Of a DNA stretch of 32,675 bases, positions 31,350-32,675 are shown piece after piece (the stretch's first letter is position 1; each line of letters begins with the position of its first letter). The translations under genes were made by a program, and so were the position numbers. The DNA is from an uncultured Alphaproteobacteria bacterium (GTDB lineage Bacteria; Pseudomonadota; Alphaproteobacteria; RF32; CAG-239): positions 1 through 32,675 of the forward strand of contig CALXUP010000016.1 in the NCBI GenBank assembly GCA_944391715.1, written 5' to 3'. The notes beneath the pieces were generated by a model. The model searched no databases. It had not been told where the DNA came from and saw only the letters and a list, made by a program, of their open reading frames with translations.

Positions 31350-32675
31350 TTAGATGTAGCATTGGTATTCTTTTTCACATGTATATATTGCAACATGAGC
31401 AGATGCTGATTGGGTACAGTGGTCAAATTTCGGTGTCCTTCCCAAGCTTTTGCAGCTGTTTATAATATCGCTGCAATCCGGATAATTATACGCTTTGCAG
31501 AATGTTGTATCACAGGATCCTACATCATCGCAGCAATATCCGTACCATGGTGTGATACAACTTCCTTTGTCATTACACAGCTTGTTTTCAGAACATTTGG
31601 TGTTGCCGCAGTTTTCATAGTAAGTTTTTCCATCACGGGTACATGATTTGCTTCCAACCTCTTTACATTGGTTGGCGCAATCGGATGCCAGATATACGTA
31701 GTTGCATTCTGATTGTGAAGGTGTGGATGTACAGTTTCCGTTTGCGCAAGTCGTTCCGCAAGAGGCATAATAGGTTGTCCCGTTTCGAGTGCATGATTGT
31801 GAACCAATATTTTTATTTTGGCTGGCACAGTCAGATGCTGTGAAAGTATAGGTGCAATCATCTGCGCAGAAAACTTTGTCTTTGTTGAACGGACAGGTGA
31901 AAGAAAATTTCCCGTTGCATTGAGAAACTGTTTTTTTGTATCCTAACTTTTCGCAATCGGTTACCGGCGTGTCGCACCATTCTATATATCCCGGCAAACA
32001 TTCTTCGCGGCATTTTGAGTATTTTTTTGTGTTGCCCGTGTAACAATAATCCCCGTTATCAACCCCGCCATAACCGGAGCAGAGGTCATAACCGGTACAG
32101 GGGTTTTCTTTCCGTTTATACAGTTTGCCGCGCGTGCAGTGCAGACAGTAGTCATCCCCGTCTTTGATATATCCGCTCGTGCCGCCGGAAGTTTCTTCAT
32201 CGGTATAGGCATAACCGGCCGGACAGGAGGTTTGACAACATTGATGACAGTCATAACCGCAGGTGTCCTGTCCGACAATTGTGCCGCTTTCACAGCCTGA
32301 GACTTTCGAGTTCTCGGGACATCCGTTTGATTCGGTGTCGTTGCAGCATTTGGCAAAAGAAGAGTCCCATTCGCAAATTTCGGTCTTGTCGGGACGGGAA
32401 CAGTTGTTGATATAGCCTTTGTCCTCACAGGCCTGAGCGGTGTCTTCGACACAGGATTTGTAGAGGTCAAAACCTTTCGGACAGAGGTTTTGCGGAAACC
32501 AGGTCGGGCCGAGGTCATAACAGGATTGGGCGGTTTTGGTGTAACCGTTGTCAATGCACCATTGCTCGGAGGAACATTTGGTGTAGCTCTCATCACGCGG
32601 GCAGGTCTGGGAATAATCGGGCGAAGTACCTTCGGGACAAGAGAAGTAATAACCGTTGTCCAGACACCATGAAGA
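31350..32675 (-). CDS. Large cysteine-rich modular protein, N-terminus beyond the window
   Basis: The frame is open from the right edge to a stop at 31350: 441 visible residues with about 55 cysteines, and no start codon seen. The visible N-terminal half has repeats of another kind around the pattern C-x-D-N/K-G-Y (residues 4, 40, 83) with SCYDLGPTWFPQNLCPKGF. It continues through a CC-rich stretch to CLPGYIEWC. The C-terminal 205 residues repeat the small paralogues: module A (236-270), two module B copies (274-315 and 324-373) and module C (381-420). A TTG at 31997 is inside the frame and is not a likely start. It is the first visible gene of the operon; a signal peptide is expected off the edge. 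Confidence 0.8.
   Translation of the reverse strand, partial: SSWCLDNGYYFSCPEGTSPDYSQTCPRDESYTKCSSEQWCIDNGYTKTAQSCYDLGPTWFPQNLCPKGFDLYKSCVEDTAQACEDKGYINNCSRPDKTEICEWDSSFAKCCNDTESNGCPENSKVSGCESGTIVGQDTCGYDCHQCCQTSCPAGYAYTDEETSGGTSGYIKDGDDYCLHCTRGKLYKRKENPCTGYDLCSGYGGVDNGDYCYTGNTKKYSKCREECLPGYIEWCDTPVTDCEKLGYKKTVSQCNGKFSFTCPFNKDKVFCADDCTYTFTASDCASQNKNIGSQSCTRNGTTYYASCGTTCANGNCTSTPSQSECNYVYLASDCANQCKEVGSKSCTRDGKTYYENCGNTKCSENKLCNDKGSCITPWYGYCCDDVGSCDTTFCKAYNYPDCSDIINSCKSLGRTPKFDHCTQSASAHVAIYTCEKEYQCYI
31557..31856 (-). repeat. Tandem cysteine module B copies in the large protein
   Basis: The copies at 31731-31856 and 31557-31706 encode C-x-Y, SDCA, then SCTR(N/D)G, TYYxxCG and C-rich ends. This is the same duplication pattern as at 30289-30591. 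The first copy is shortened after its YYASCG. Confidence 0.7.
32343..32669 (-). repeat. N-terminal repeats of the large cysteine-rich protein
   Basis: Three units begin with WCLDNGY, WCIDNGY and ACEDKGY, spaced 36 and 43 residues apart, each followed by several cysteines. More units probably lie beyond the edge. They are unlike modules A, B and C of the short paralogues. Confidence 0.6.

Noticed and set aside
31998..32675. Reading the large cysteine-rich gene as starting at TTG 31997
   Set aside because: The same frame continues without a stop and with strong cysteine repeats to the right edge, and the TTG has no ribosome site or signal peptide.

Overview
The window looks like chromosomal DNA of an alphaproteobacterium with a compact genome of moderate GC. 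The evidence is the family content and the gene order. plsY-dprA-topA, pyrH-frr-uppS-cdsA-rseP-bamA-lpxD-fabZ, and dgt/SPOR/nagZ/small TatA-like protein all recall alphaproteobacterial neighbourhoods. LPS (lpxD), BamA and RseP show a Gram-negative envelope. I infer, with low confidence, an uncultured host-associated lineage. No rRNA, tRNA, CRISPR array, transposase or prophage was seen.

Layout. (1) 1-116: a strong promoter firing leftwards out of the window, an upstream box, and the topA terminator. (2) 117-4330, minus strand: plsY-dprA-topA. (3) 4429-12362, plus strand: a long envelope and translation run, pyrH, frr, uppS, cdsA, rseP, bamA, lpxD, fabZ. dxr, often found between cdsA and rseP, and lpxA/lpxB, often found after fabZ, are absent here. 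A bidirectional terminator closes the run. (4) 12442-14247, minus: lepA. (5) 14381-15708, plus: a GNAT acetyltransferase and an unrecognised helical protein. (6) 15763-16464, plus: a conserved upstream box, a near-consensus promoter and a secreted cysteine-rich protein. (7) 16570-21649, minus: a cold shock protein, a disordered hypothetical, a TatA-like small protein, nagZ, an M50 protease, a SPOR protein and dgt. (8) 21727-25893, plus: xthA, rnr, a PDZ-less S41 peptidase and rpmG. (9) 25993-26934, minus: an XerC-type recombinase. (10) 27079-29987, plus: a hypothetical and priA. (11) 30031-32675, minus: a tight operon of three more secreted cysteine-rich proteins, the first running off the right edge.

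Most genes are housekeeping: DNA topology, restart and repair (topA, dprA, priA, xthA, xer), translation (frr, lepA, rpmG), and envelope biogenesis (plsY, uppS, cdsA, rseP, bamA, lpxD, fabZ, nagZ, SPOR). The unusual content is a family of four modular, disulfide-rich exported proteins. They share three cysteine modules in a fixed order, with one module duplicated in two members. The solo member lies behind a promoter with a two-part upstream element. The same element recurs, with identical spacing, at the left edge of the window pointing out of it. This suggests a co-regulated and larger family, which I regard as the best candidate for an undescribed system. Its function cannot be read from the sequence.
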